A stretch of DNA of 64,000 nucleotides, from the NCBI RefSeq assembly GCF_026262505.1, contig NC_067204.1, positions 1,178,001 through 1,242,000 of the forward strand, given 5' to 3'. Under the pieces are notes generated by a model. That model saw nothing but the letters and a program-made list of their open reading frames with translations, searched no databases and was not told the origin of the DNA. Source of the DNA: Trichomonas vaginalis G3 (Eukaryota; Parabasalia; Trichomonadida; Trichomonadidae). The position numbers and the translations under genes were made by a program. Within the stretch, counting starts at the first letter, position 1; every line of letters starts with the position of its first letter. Shown piece by piece: positions 17,496 through 31,340 of this stretch.

Positions 17496-18566
17496 TTATT
17501 CATAAGGATTCTCGAAATAAGTATTTGATTGTTCTTGCTTTGGATTATATGCTGGTGCTTTATATTCATTAGGATATGGATTGCTGTTCGTTTCTTCTAA
17601 AGGTAAATCTTTTTCGGTTTTATCAACAAGGCTTTGATTAATTGGATTTTCAGCTCTGAATTTTCTGTGTCTATAACATAAGTAAGCAGCGACAGCAATG
17701 AGACCTGCTCCAACTGCTGCTCCAATAATAATTTCCAAAACAGCACCTTCACTTAGTCCTTCATCACTATCATCATCAGAATAATTATGATCATCTGATT
17801 TTTGTTCAACTGGTTCTGATGAATTTATTTCATGATACGAATTATCAAAAATGATAAGAGATCTATGAGTTGAATTATTTCCTTTGATTAAATATGATGT
17901 ATTATATTTGTCGCCAGCATGATAAAAAAATAAGTAATCGTGTTTAGAATTAGTTATTGTTAGAAAAGGTTTTTCAACAATAATATTAGCTCTATTTATT
18001 TTTCCATAGACATCATAAATATCACCATCTTCGAAATGAACTGTTCCATTTGTGAAAGCAGTAACAACACATGTATGAGCTGTGTCCTGAGAAGTGAATT
18101 TGTAATTAGACCTTACATTTGTGATAATCGAAGTGCAATCATAATAATTCAAATTAAAAACAACAAAATTACATGGAATAGGTTCGTCACTGGAGGATTC
18201 TAATGTAATTGTACCTGTGTGAGCGAAATAAATTGCTGAATATTGTGTATTTCCAAGAATTTCTAAAGATACTTCTGAAGTTCTTGCTTCTCCGGAAATG
18301 TTGCGATAATCAGTAAATACTACGTATTGTTCCTTATAAAAATTAAGTTTTGTTTGATTTCTGCCAATTAATAACTTTTGAATTCCGAATATTTTGTATT
18401 TTGGCTGGGATCCAAAAGAAATTGATTGGTTGCAAAGATATTCGAGCTTGTCCTTATCATAAGCACTGTATGTATCATAAGAAAAACTTTGTGAAATTTT
18501 GATTGTTGCAACTGTATTCGGAGATTTACTTCTGAACAAAATGTATAATGTCGGTGAGAAATAAAG
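17496..18566 (-). pseudogene. Surface-protein gene, 3' part, copy 3
   Basis: Same uninterrupted 3' half as at 6037, without the foldback element. Confidence 0.75.
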
Positions 18567-18873
18567 GAAACAATAAGAATTACCGAAAAAGTGACAAAAC
18601 ATCAAAAACAGGGAGGGGGTCTCAATTTTTATTACTTATATTATTTTACAATATTTATATAAATACTCTTTATAATATATTTTACTATAAAATTATACCT
18701 CAAATTCAAATATTTATAATATTATTTACATAATTATCTCAAAATTATATTTTTATATATTATTTTTCATATGTATAAATCATATAATCTATATCTATGC
18801 AAATCTCATCTTAAAATTTTTTGAAGCAAACCGCTACCATTTTATAATGGTCCATCTTAAATTCATCATAAAT

Positions 18874-19884
18874 TCTGGTACATGTTAGTACCAGAGTCTT
18901 CAAATCTCAAACACTCTGGTACCAACATGTACCAGACGCGAGTTTCCAATGCCCTCGTACGATTTTCTATTAAGATCTTCTTGAATGAGAAGGTCTTCAT
19001 AGAAACTCGTACGAGGGCTTCTCTTTTAAATACTCTGGTACCTGCTGGTATCGGAGTCGACTTTACAGCCCTTTCCCCAATTTTGAAGCTGGGGAAAGTT
19101 TTCAAGCAATGAAAGGGAAGCTCTCGCTATGAGGTGAAAATCTAGAATTTTTACCTCATAGCGAGTAATCCTTTGTTAATTGCTTGAAAACTTTCTTCAA
19201 ATTATCAAAATTTCGAGGAAAGTTTCCTTGCTTCAAAGTAGAGATGGAGCCCTTTGAGCCACTGCATATAGGTCAGTGACTCAAAATACTCCATCTCTAC
19301 TAGAAATCGCCAAAATTTGGGTCGCAATCTTTGAAATGCGACGCAAGTTTGGGCAATTTCGCGAGGGACTTGCTCCATTTGGTGCATAGATTCACACTCT
19401 ATGCACCAGATGGAACAATTCTTTCGCTGACAGCGGGAAACTTTGTCTGAATAGTTTAACATTCAGACAAAGTTTCCCGCTGTCAGAGAGGGAATGGAAG
19501 GGTAAGAGGTATATATTCATAATGTATACCTCTTACTCTTCCATTCCCTCAAGAAAGTTCAAAAACTTGGGTGCAATCAGTTCTGATTGCACCCAAGTTT
19601 TTGAACTTTATATAGGGAATTGTTGGCTATGTTGTACTGATCATGAATCAGTACATCATAGCCAACAATTCCTTCGCAAACAGTGGGAAACTTTGTCTGA
19701 ATAGTTTAACATTCAGACAAAGTTTCCCGCTGTCAGGGAGGGAATTAGAGGGTGGGAGATATATAGATAGACTATAAATCTCTCACCCTTTAATTCCCTC
19801 AAGAAAGTTCAAAAACTTGGGTGCAATCAGAACTGATTGCACCAAAGTTTTTGAATTTTGTATAAGGAATTGTTGGCTATGATG
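18874..19884. repeat. Hairpin chain, copy 3
   Basis: Same chain as at 7414. Confidence 0.85.
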
Positions 19885-20427
19885 TGGATAGCCGCTGCCA
19901 GACCAAATGAATTAACCGTTGTGAATAACGTTTCTGAATCTTTATTTAAAAAGATAAAATATCACGATTTTGGCTGCGTTAAAAATCAAAGAATTGATGT
20001 TTTTGTCAAAAATCTTTTAGAAGAAGTTGCACCCAATTACTTTTATCGTATTAAAAACGATTTACTTCAAACAGGTTTTATTCCTTCAATTAGAATTCGC
20101 GAGCCTCGATTGACAGATTATAAAACAAAATTGAAAAGAGAAGTTCAATCACGTTTATACCAAGTATTAAATTTTGTTCAGAATCAAGAAGCCAATTTGA
20201 ATCCATTAAGATTTTTATTGGAAAATGCTGAAGAAAAACTTTCTCAAATAAATGAGAAGATACAAAATTCAATTACATATTTAAGATCGTTTGAAATTCC
20301 AAATGAATTGTTAGATACGTATATGTTAGAAATTAATGAATTTTGTTATAATTCTCCAGATTATATTTTAGAACATTTCGAAGAATTTTTGGAGGATTTC
20401 AAAGAAAAGAATAATTTAATAGACTAA
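19879..20427 (+). CDS. Transposase-like C-terminal protein, copy 3
   Basis: Identical in protein sequence to the copy at 8419. Confidence 0.45.
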   Translation: MMWIAAARPNELTVVNNVSESLFKKIKYHDFGCVKNQRIDVFVKNLLEEVAPNYFYRIKNDLLQTGFIPSIRIREPRLTDYKTKLKREVQSRLYQVLNFVQNQEANLNPLRFLLENAEEKLSQINEKIQNSITYLRSFEIPNELLDTYMLEINEFCYNSPDYILEHFEEFLEDFKEKNNLID

Positions 20428-20540
20428 AAAATTTATTATTTTTATTTATTGTGAATTTTAAATTGTCACTTTTTAACTGTTACTCCCTATTGAAAGTGTC
20501 ACTTTTTGGGTGTCACTTTTTCGGAAATTCTTATATACTC

Positions 20541-21133
20541 TAAGAAAAACTTTGTGAAATTTTGATTGTTGCAACTGTATTCGGAGATTTACTTCTGAAC
20601 AAAATGTATAATGTCGGTGAGAAATAAAGATGGTCTGTTGTGTAATTTATAACTTTGTATTGAAATGTTGGTTGATAATAAGAATAATTAAAATCGTAAT
20701 CATCCGAAGATGTGCTTATGTTCAATCTAACATCTGTTGGATCTAAGTAAACTGAGCAGTAATTCTTATTGATTTCATATTTTTTATTTGAATAATTGAA
20801 AGCTAGATCGTTCGATTCGGATAGAAATTCTATGGAATCGCAGTAATTTGGAAAAGAAACTACACAAAATCTTACTTTATAATTATAATACGTGTTTGTT
20901 GATTTAAAATTAAAAGTTGGCTCTGTGATTTTCCATATTTTGCTTGTGCATGATTCATAGTTAATACGCAAGTAATCGCTCATATATGTATCTTGTAGAA
21001 TAAAATAATAACTAAATGATTTGTTATCTGCAAATGAAAAAGTAATATCTTGACCATATGAACCAATGTCAATTAAATAATCTCCTGTTCTGTTAATTAT
21101 ACCATTGGTGATTGTATAGTAAAACCAGGACAT
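20541..21133 (-). pseudogene. Surface-protein gene, 5' part, copy 3
   Basis: Same as 9081-9673; its 3' part is at 17496-18566. Confidence 0.75.
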
Positions 21134-21269
21134 TCACAATGATTTTAATTTGAAAGCGGATCTATTCAGAATGAATTTTGAATATTTTACACAGTCAGAT
21201 TGTCAAATCATTTTAGTTTATTGGATAATCCTTTTAATGTATTATTTTTAAAATTTTAAAAATAAAATA

Positions 21270-21617
21270 AAAGTGGATCCAAAATTTTTGTATCAGAATG
21301 GGTCAATATTTCATGAATCAGTCCTCAAGAACAAAAATGAAGAAGGTCGTAATTGCCTTATGCATCTAAGCTACTATCCAAAAAAGAGAAATTGGATTAG
21401 AAAAGGATTATGAGTGATTGAAATTAATACGTGTGCGAATAACCATGGATTTGTAAAAATTAATGCTTCAGAAATACAACATTTTGCTATTGAGAATTCC
21501 TTGTAAAGTCCAAATCTCAAAATACATAATTTTATATTTAGTTTGTTTGATGTTGAAACTATATTACCACCAAGAAGAGACAATATTATCTTAGTAAACA
21601 TGTTTCAATTAATTTGA
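21270..21617 (+). pseudogene. Relic reading frame, + strand, copy 3
   Basis: Same relic as at 4711. Confidence 0.4.
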
Positions 21618-21631
21618 TGTTCTTGGATATA

Positions 21632-22041
21632 AACTGCGAGTCAAAAGGCGTACCTACCTTCAACTTTTTGAGAGAAGTCATACAATTAATTATATGAGTT
21701 TCTCTCAAAAAGTCGATTTCTGCCAGGTACACCTTTTGGACCGCACAAGCTATTTGCTCTAATTCGATATAACAACAAAGGATCATAAAACAGATATAAA
21801 TATAGGATGAACTGATACGATTTTTTCGGGTCTAACTTCAAAATTTAAGATTTCGAAATTTAATACAAGCTTCAAACCAGAAATTTAAGCATAAATAGAA
21901 GTTGATTTGCTACCTATTGCACGTGAAGCTTATTTGAGCTCTAATATTTAATAATTTTCTCTCGCTCTCAGTGAAGGCACCGTTAGCATTAGAAATGTAA
22001 ACTATTCAAAAATTGATAGGTCCGCCTTTTGATTCGCAGTT
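21632..22041. mobile_element. 410-bp MITE, copy 3
   Basis: Same TA-flanked element as at 5073. Confidence 0.75.
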
Positions 22042-22122
22042 TAAAGCATAAATTTTGTCAATTAAATTTTAATTACAGAATAAAAAGAAAAGTCAATAAA
22101 AGCATATGAAAGCTGACACGAA

Positions 22123-22386
22123 TTATTCATAAGGATTATCGAATAATGATTTCGATTTTTGTGAATAATTTGGTATTTCTTTTGTTTCGATTAAATATGG
22201 ATTTATTTGAACCTCTTCTAAAGGTAATGGTTCGGATTTATTAGATACTTCTTCTAATAGACAACTTCTATTATCAATGAAATGTTCATGAATTATTGAT
22301 TGTGTTTCCTCTCTTTTTTCTTTTTTTTTAAGACATAAAAGAGGAATTGCAATGCTTGATGGTAATGATAGTCTTATTGTTATCAA
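22123..22386 (-). pseudogene. Surface-protein tail relic, copy 3
   Basis: Same 5'-truncated tail as at 5564. Confidence 0.7.
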
Positions 22387-22596
22387 TTAAAATTATCTCC
22401 CATCCTATATAATAAAATTTGATTCAATATTACTAAATACTTTATGTTTCTTAATAATTGAGATGCCTAAAATGTTGATAATGTTGTTATAAACTTATTT
22501 TCACACGCTCAATCTTATGGGAGTAATAAGAATTGTAATAAAAAAAACATTATAAATCTTTAAAGATTCGTTCATAAACAATATATAAAAAAATAG

Positions 22597-22870
22597 TTAT
22601 TCATAAGGATTCTCGAAATAAGTATTTGATTGTTCTTGCTTTGGATTATATGCTGGTGCTTTATATTCATTAGGATATGGATTGCTGTTCGTTTCTTCTA
22701 AAGGTAAATCTTTTTCGGTTTTATCAACAAGGCTTTGATTAATTGGATTTTCAGCTCTGAATTTTCTGTGTCTATAACATAAGTAAGCAGCGACAGCAAT
22801 GAGACCTGCTCCAACTGCTGCTCCAATAATAATTTCCAAAACAGCACCTTCACTTAGTCCTTCATCACTA
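22597..22870 (-). pseudogene. Surface-protein gene, membrane and tail part, copy 4
   Basis: Same as 11137-11410, cut off from its ectodomain by the foldback element at 22871. Confidence 0.75.
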
Positions 22871-24123
22871 TTGTAATAAACAGAAATTCATCAAAAGTGA
22901 CAGCTCTCAATTTTTTGACATTTGTAAATTCTAAATTGAATGAGAAAAATGAAATAATACTAAGCATAATACAATATTCTAGATTTAATTATAATTAGGA
23001 AAAAGTTAGTTTTGAGAGTACTTTTCATAGGCATATAGAATGAAATCTTCTGAAAAATAATATCACATAAACTCATATTATTTTCTAATATATAACTATT
23101 TTATATAAAAATCAAATTCAATGATCTTAAAAGCGAAGGATAAACCTCAAAATTTACGAATATAATGAGTGGGAATATAATGCTTATCTATCATAAAACC
23201 ATATGAAATATCAATTTTTGCTTTACGCCTAATTTTTGACGACAATTAGCAAAAAATGTTAAATGTTAACACTCAGTCCATTTGAATATGAAAAATAAAA
23301 TTGACTTTGATTAAATGTTTTTATTTATCATGCAATTCTTCTTGCGACCAAAGATTTGAATAAAATTTCAAAAAATAAGATAGCTGAAAAAATAATATAC
23401 GGTAGTGTTTACTAATAGATGAATAGTATATAAATTCTATTAAAATGGATTTCATCCAAAAAAATATATAAAATTTGATCATAAATAAAATCGTTTTAAA
23501 TTACTTCTTCATTTAAATTATAACAATTATTTTTGGTTTTATATTTTTTTGGATCAAATCCATTTTAATAGAATTTATATACTATTCATCTATTAGTAAA
23601 CACTACCGTATATTATTTTTTCAGCTATCTTATTTTTTGAAATTTTATTCAAATCTTTGGTCGCAAGAAGAATTGCATGATAAATAAAAACATTTAATCA
23701 AAGTCAATTTTATTTTTCATATTCAAATGGACTGAGTGTTAACATTTAACATTTTTTGCTAATTGTCGTCAAAAATTAGGCGTAAAGCAAAAATTGATAT
23801 TTCATATGGTTTTATGATAGATAAGCATTATATTCCCACTCATTATATTCGTAAATTTTGAGGTTTATCCTTCGCTTTTAAGATCATTGAATTTGATTTT
23901 TATATAAAATAGTTATATATTAGAAAATAATATGAGTTTATGTGATATTATTTTCAGAAGATTTTGTGTTCTTCTTCAAAATTTTATTTTTTTATTAAAA
24001 AGAATCTTTACAAAATATACATTTACTTTAATTAATATTTAAAAACGTGCTCTATCAAAAGTTCCAAAAATTCAATATTTTAGCTTTTCTGAGGTGTCAC
24101 TTTTGATGAATTTCTGTTTACAA
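22871..24123. mobile_element. 1253-bp foldback element, copy in unit 4
   Basis: Same element at the same site as 11411, with the same CACTA duplication (22866-22870, 24124-24128). It is one T shorter near 23955, so the two copies come from amplification of one insertion, not two events. Confidence 0.85.
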
Positions 24124-24926
24124 CACTATCATCATCAGAATAATTATGATCATCTGATTTTTGTTCAACTGGTTCTGATGAATTTATTTCATGATACGAA
24201 TTATCAAAAATGATAAGAGATCTATGAGTTGAATTATTTCCTTTGATTAAATATGATGTATTATATTTGTCGCCAGCATGATAAAAAAATAAGTAATCGT
24301 GTTTAGAATTAGTTATTGTTAGAAAAGGTTTTTCAACAATAATATTAGCTCTATTTATTTTTCCATAGACATCATAAATATCACCATCTTCGAAATGAAC
24401 TGTTCCATTTGTGAAAGCAGTAACAACACATGTATGAGCTGTGTCCTGAGAAGTGAATTTGTAATTAGACCTTACATTTGTGATAATCGAAGTGCAATCA
24501 TAATAATTCAAATTAAAAAACAACAAAATTACATGGAATAGGTTCGTCACTGGAGGATTCTAATGTAATTGTACCTGTGTGAGCGAAATAAATTGCTGAA
24601 TATTGTGTATTTCCAAGAATTTCTAAAGATACTTCTGAAGTTCTTGCTTCTCCGGAAATGTTGCGATAATCAGTAAATACTACGTATTGTTCCTTATAAA
24701 AATTAAGTTTTGTTTGATTTCTGCCAATTAATAACTTTTGAATTCCGAATATTTTGTATTTTGGCTGGGATCCAAAAGAAATTGATTGGTTGCAAAGATA
24801 TTCGAGCTTGTCCTTATCATAAGCACTGTATGTATCATAAGAAAAACTTTGTGAAATTTTGATTGTTGCAACTGTATTCGGAGATTTACTTCTGAACAAA
24901 ATGTATAATGTCGGTGAGAAATAAAG
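24124..24926 (-). pseudogene. Surface-protein gene, ectodomain 3' part, copy 4
   Basis: Same as 12665-13466 except for one extra A in an A run near 24515-24520, which shifts the reading frame in the ectodomain. In a homopolymer this may be a sequencing error. Confidence 0.7.
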
Positions 24927-25232
24927 GAAACAATAAGAATTACCGAAAAAGTGACAAAACATCAAAAACAGGGAGGGGGTCTCAATTTTTATTACTTATA
25001 TTATTTTACAATATTTATATAAATACTCTTTATAATATATTTTACTATAAAATTATACCTCAAATTCAAATATTTATAATATTATTTACATAATTATCTC
25101 AAAATTATATTTTTATATATTATTTTTCATATGTATAAATCATATAATCTATATCTATGCAAATCTCATCTAAAATTTTTTGAAGCAAACCGCTACCATT
25201 TTATAATGGTCCATCTTAAATTCATCATAAAT

Positions 25233-26243
25233 TCTGGTACATGTTAGTACCAGAGTCTTCAAATCTCAAACACTCTGGTACCAACATGTACCAGACGCGA
25301 GTTTCCAATGCCCTCGTACGATTTTCTATTAAGATCTTCTTGAATGAGAAGGTCTTCATAGAAACTCGTACGAGGGCTTCTCTTTTAAATACTCTGGTAC
25401 CTGCTGGTATCGGAGTCGACTTTACAGCCCTTTCCCCAATTTTGAAGCTGGGGAAAGTTTTCAAGCAATGAAAGGGAAGCTCTCGCTATGAGGTGAAAAT
25501 CTAGAATTTTTACCTCATAGCGAGTAATCCTTTGTTAATTGCTTGAAAACTTTCTTCAAATTATCAAAATTTCGAGGAAAGTTTCCTTGCTTCAAAGTAG
25601 AGATGGAGCCCTTTGAGCCACTGCATATAGGTCAGTGACTCAAAATACTCCATCTCTACTAGAAATCGCCAAAATTTGGGTCGCAATCTTTGAAATGCGA
25701 CGCAAGTTTGGGCAATTTCGCGAGGGACTTGCTCCATTTGGTGCATAGATTCACACTCTATGCACCAGATGGAACAATTCTTTCGCTGACAGCGGGAAAC
25801 TTTGTCTGAATAGTTTAACATTCAGACAAAGTTTCCCGCTGTCAGAGAGGGAATGGAAGGGTAAGAGGTATATATTCATAATGTATACCTCTTACTCTTC
25901 CATTCCCTCAAGAAAGTTCAAAAACTTGGGTGCAATCAGTTCTGATTGCACCCAAGTTTTTGAACTTTATATAGGGAATTGTTGGCTATGTTGTACTGAT
26001 CATGAATCAGTACATCATAGCCAACAATTCCTTCGCAAACAGTGGGAAACTTTGTCTGAATAGTTTAACATTCAGACAAAGTTTCCCGCTGTCAGGGAGG
26101 GAATTAGAGGGTGGGAGATATATAGATAGACTATAAATCTCTCACCCTTTAATTCCCTCAAGAAAGTTCAAAAACTTGGGTGCAATCAGAACTGATTGCA
26201 CCAAAGTTTTTGAATTTTGTATAAGGAATTGTTGGCTATGATG
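25233..26243. repeat. Hairpin chain, copy 4
   Basis: Same chain as at 7414. Confidence 0.85.
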
Positions 26244-26786
26244 TGGATAGCCGCTGCCAGACCAAATGAATTAACCGTTGTGAATAACGTTTCTGAATCT
26301 TTATTTAAAAAGATAAAATATCACGATTTTGGCTGCGTTAAAAATCAAAGAATTGATGTTTTTGTCAAAAATCTTTTAGAAGAAGTTGCACCCAATTACT
26401 TTTATCGTATTAAAAACGATTTACTTCAAACAGGTTTTATTCCTTCAATTAGAATTCGCGAGCCTCGATTGACAGATTATAAAACAAAATTGAAAAGAGA
26501 AGTTCAATCACGTTTATACCAAGTATTAAATTTTGTTCAGAATCAAGAAGCCAATTTGAATCCATTAAGATTTTTATTGGAAAATGCTGAAGAAAAACTT
26601 TCTCAAATAAATGAGAAGATACAAAATTCAATTACATATTTAAGATCGTTTGAAATTCCAAATGAATTGTTAGATACGTATATGTTAGAAATTAATGAAT
26701 TTTGTTATAATTCTCCAGATTATATTTTAGAACATTTCGAAGAATTTTTGGAGGATTTCAAAGAAAAGAATAATTTAATAGACTAA
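26238..26786 (+). CDS. Transposase-like C-terminal protein, copy 4
   Basis: Identical in protein sequence to the copy at 8419. Confidence 0.45.
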   Translation: MMWIAAARPNELTVVNNVSESLFKKIKYHDFGCVKNQRIDVFVKNLLEEVAPNYFYRIKNDLLQTGFIPSIRIREPRLTDYKTKLKREVQSRLYQVLNFVQNQEANLNPLRFLLENAEEKLSQINEKIQNSITYLRSFEIPNELLDTYMLEINEFCYNSPDYILEHFEEFLEDFKEKNNLID

Positions 26787-26899
26787 AAAATTTATTATTT
26801 TTATTTATTGTGAATTTTAAATTGTCACTTTTTAACTGTTACTCCCTATTGAAAGTGTCACTTTTTGGGTGTCACTTTTTCGGAAATTCTTATATACTC

Positions 26900-27491
26900 T
26901 AAGAAAAACTTTGTGAAATTTTGATTGTTGCAACTGTATTCGGAGATTTACTTCTGAACAAAATGTATAATGTCGGTGAGAAATAAAGATGGTCTGTTGT
27001 GTAATTTATAACTTTGTATTGAAATGTTGGTTGATAATAAGAATAATTAAAATCGTAATCATCCGAAGATGTGCTTATGTTCAATCTAACATCTGTTGGA
27101 TCTAAGTAAACTGAGCAGTAATTCTTATTGATTTCATATTTTTATTTGAATAATTGAAAGCTAGATCGTTCGATTCGGATAGAAATTCTATGGAATCGCA
27201 GTAATTTGGAAAAGAAACTACACAAAATCTTACTTTATAATTATAATACGTGTTTGTTGATTTAAAATTAAAAGTTGGCTCTGTGATTTTCCATATTTTG
27301 CTTGTGCATGATTCATAGTTAATACGCAAGTAATCGCTCATATATGTATCTTGTAGAATAAAATAATAACTAAATGATTTGTTATCTGCAAATGAAAAAG
27401 TAATATCTTGACCATATGAACCAATGTCAATTAAATAATCTCCTGTTCTGTTAATTATACCATTGGTGATTGTATAGTAAAACCAGGACAT
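26900..27491 (-). pseudogene. Surface-protein gene, 5' part, copy 4
   Basis: Same as 9081-9673 but one T short in the T run near 27140, which shifts the frame after about residue 117. Its 3' parts are at 24124-24926 and 22597-22870. Confidence 0.7.
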
Positions 27492-27627
27492 TCACAATGA
27501 TTTTAATTTGAAAGCGGATCTATTCAGAATGAATTTTGAATATTTTACACAGTCAGATTGTCAAATCATTTTAGTTTATTGGATAATCCTTTTAATGTAT
27601 TATTTTTAAAATTTTAAAAATAAAATA

Positions 27628-27973
27628 AAAGTGGATCCAAAATTTTTGTATCAGAATGGGTCAATATTTCATGAATCAGTCCTCAAGAACAAAAATGAAG
27701 AAGGTCGTAATTGCCTTATGCATCTAAGCTACTATCCAAAAAAGAGAAATTGGATTAGAAAAGGATTATGAGTGATTGAAATTAATACGTGTGCGAATAA
27801 CCATGGATTTGTAAAAATTAATGCTTCAGAAATACAACATTTTGCTATTGAGAATTCCTTGTAAAGTCCAAATCTCAAAATACATAATTTTATATAGTTT
27901 GTTTGATGTTGAAACTATATTACCACCAAGAAGAGACAATATTATCTTAGTAAACATGTTTCAATTAATTTGA
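27628..27973 (+). pseudogene. Relic reading frame, + strand, copy 4
   Basis: Same relic as at 4711 with two bases fewer near 27893. Confidence 0.4.
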
Positions 27974-27987
27974 TGTTCTTGGATATA

Positions 27988-28397
27988 AACTGCGAGTCAA
28001 AAGGCGTACCTACCTTCAACTTTTTGAGAGAAGTCATACAATTAATTATATGAGTTTCTCTCAAAAAGTCGATTTCTGCCAGGTACACCTTTTGGACCGC
28101 ACAAGCTATTTGCTCTAATTCGATATAACAACAAAGGATCATAAAACAGATATAAATATAGGATGAACTGATACGATTTTTTCGGGTCTAACTTCAAAAT
28201 TTAAGATTTCGAAATTTAATACAAGCTTCAAACCAGAAATTTAAGCATAAATAGAAGTTGATTTGCTACCTATTGCACGTGAAGCTTATTTGAGCTCTAA
28301 TATTTAATAATTTTCTCTCGCTCTCAGTGAAGGCACCGTTAGCATTAGAAATGTAAACTATTCAAAAATTGATAGGTCCGCCTTTTGATTCGCAGTT
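27988..28397. mobile_element. 410-bp MITE, copy 4
   Basis: Same TA-flanked element as at 5073. Confidence 0.75.
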
Positions 28398-28478
28398 TAA
28401 AGCATAAATTTTGTCAATTAAATTTTAATTACAGAATAAAAAGAAAAGTCAATAAAAGCATATGAAAGCTGACACGAA

Positions 28479-28742
28479 TTATTCATAAGGATTATCGAAT
28501 AATGATTTCGATTTTTGTGAATAATTTGGTATTTCTTTTGTTTCGATTAAATATGGATTTATTTGAACCTCTTCTAAAGGTAATGGTTCGGATTTATTAG
28601 ATACTTCTTCTAATAGACAACTTCTATTATCAATGAAATGTTCATGAATTATTGATTGTGTTTCCTCTCTTTTTTCTTTTTTTTTAAGACATAAAAGAGG
28701 AATTGCAATGCTTGATGGTAATGATAGTCTTATTGTTATCAA
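28479..28742 (-). pseudogene. Surface-protein tail relic, copy 4
   Basis: Same 5'-truncated tail as at 5564. Confidence 0.7.
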
Positions 28743-28952
28743 TTAAAATTATCTCCCATCCTATATAATAAAATTTGATTCAATATTACTAAATACTTTA
28801 TGTTTCTTAATAATTGAGATGCCTAAAATGTTGATAATGTTGTTATAAACTTATTTTCACACGCTCAATCTTATGGGAGTAATAAGAATTGTAATAAAAA
28901 AAACATTATAAATCTTTAAAGATTCGTTCATAAACAATATATAAAAAAATAG

Positions 28953-30023
28953 TTATTCATAAGGATTCTCGAAATAAGTATTTGATTGTTCTTGCTTTGG
29001 ATTATATGCTGGTGCTTTATATTCATTAGGATATGGATTGCTGTTCGTTTCTTCTAAAGGTAAATCTTTTTCGGTTTTATCAACAAGGCTTTGATTAATT
29101 GGATTTTCAGCTCTGAATTTTCTGTGTCTATAACATAAGTAAGCAGCGACAGCAATGAGACCTGCTCCAACTGCTGCTCCAATAATAATTTCCAAAACAG
29201 CACCTTCACTTAGTCCTTCATCACTATCATCATCAGAATAATTATGATCATCTGATTTTTGTTCAACTGGTTCTGATGAATTTATTTCATGATACGAATT
29301 ATCAAAAATGATAAGAGATCTATGAGTTGAATTATTTCCTTTGATTAAATATGATGTATTATATTTGTCGCCAGCATGATAAAAAAATAAGTAATCGTGT
29401 TTAGAATTAGTTATTGTTAGAAAAGGTTTTTCAACAATAATATTAGCTCTATTTATTTTTCCATAGACATCATAAATATCACCATCTTCGAAATGAACTG
29501 TTCCATTTGTGAAAGCAGTAACAACACATGTATGAGCTGTGTCCTGAGAAGTGAATTTGTAATTAGACCTTACATTTGTGATAATCGAAGTGCAATCATA
29601 ATAATTCAAATTAAAAACAACAAAATTACATGGAATAGGTTCGTCACTGGAGGATTCTAATGTAATTGTACCTGTGTGAGCGAAATAAATTGCTGAATAT
29701 TGTGTATTTCCAAGAATTTCTAAAGATACTTCTGAAGTTCTTGCTTCTCCGGAAATGTTGCGATAATCAGTAAATACTACGTATTGTTCCTTATAAAAAT
29801 TAAGTTTTGTTTGATTTCTGCCAATTAATAACTTTTGAATTCCGAATATTTTGTATTTTGGCTGGGATCCAAAAGAAATTGATTGGTTGCAAAGATATTC
29901 GAGCTTGTCCTTATCATAAGCACTGTATGTATCATAAGAAAAACTTTGTGAAATTTTGATTGTTGCAACTGTATTCGGAGATTTACTTCTGAACAAAATG
30001 TATAATGTCGGTGAGAAATAAAG
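28953..30023 (-). pseudogene. Surface-protein gene, 3' part, copy 5
   Basis: Same uninterrupted 3' half as at 6037. Confidence 0.75.
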
Positions 30024-30329
30024 GAAACAATAAGAATTACCGAAAAAGTGACAAAACATCAAAAACAGGGAGGGGGTCTCAATTTTTATTACTTATATTA
30101 TTTTACAATATTTATATAAATACTCTTTATAATATATTTTACTATAAAATTATACCTCAAATTCAAATATTTATAATATTATTTACATAATTATCTCAAA
30201 ATTATATTTTTATATATTATTTTTCATATGTATAAATCATATAATCTATATCTATGCAAATCTCATCTAAAATTTTTTGAAGCAAACCGCTACCATTTTA
30301 TAATGGTCCATCTTAAATTCATCATAAAT

Positions 30330-31340
30330 TCTGGTACATGTTAGTACCAGAGTCTTCAAATCTCAAACACTCTGGTACCAACATGTACCAGACGCGAGTT
30401 TCCAATGCCCTCGTACGATTTTCTATTAAGATCTTCTTGAATGAGAAGGTCTTCATAGAAACTCGTACGAGGGCTTCTCTTTTAAATACTCTGGTACCTG
30501 CTGGTATCGGAGTCGACTTTACAGCCCTTTCCCCAATTTTGAAGCTGGGGAAAGTTTTCAAGCAATGAAAGGGAAGCTCTCGCTATGAGGTGAAAATCTA
30601 GAATTTTTACCTCATAGCGAGTAATCCTTTGTTAATTGCTTGAAAACTTTCTTCAAATTATCAAAATTTCGAGGAAAGTTTCCTTGCTTCAAAGTAGAGA
30701 TGGAGCCCTTTGAGCCACTGCATATAGGTCAGTGACTCAAAATACTCCATCTCTACTAGAAATCGCCAAAATTTGGGTCGCAATCTTTGAAATGCGACGC
30801 AAGTTTGGGCAATTTCGCGAGGGACTTGCTCCATTTGGTGCATAGATTCACACTCTATGCACCAGATGGAACAATTCTTTCGCTGACAGCGGGAAACTTT
30901 GTCTGAATAGTTTAACATTCAGACAAAGTTTCCCGCTGTCAGAGAGGGAATGGAAGGGTAAGAGGTATATATTCATAATGTATACCTCTTACTCTTCCAT
31001 TCCCTCAAGAAAGTTCAAAAACTTGGGTGCAATCAGTTCTGATTGCACCCAAGTTTTTGAACTTTATATAGGGAATTGTTGGCTATGTTGTACTGATCAT
31101 GAATCAGTACATCATAGCCAACAATTCCTTCGCAAACAGTGGGAAACTTTGTCTGAATAGTTTAACATTCAGACAAAGTTTCCCGCTGTCAGGGAGGGAA
31201 TTAGAGGGTGGGAGATATATAGATAGACTATAAATCTCTCACCCTTTAATTCCCTCAAGAAAGTTCAAAAACTTGGGTGCAATCAGAACTGATTGCACCA
31301 AAGTTTTTGAATTTTGTATAAGGAATTGTTGGCTATGATG
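30330..31340. repeat. Hairpin chain, copy 5
   Basis: Same chain as at 7414. Confidence 0.85.

Larger units (their letters stand above)
18567..20540 (+). mobile_element. 1.97-kb transposon-like insert, copy 3
   Basis: Same as at 7108 but with one extra T near 18811, giving 1974 bp. Confidence 0.7.
24927..26899 (+). mobile_element. 1.97-kb transposon-like insert, copy 4
   Basis: Same as at 7108, 1973 bp. Confidence 0.7.
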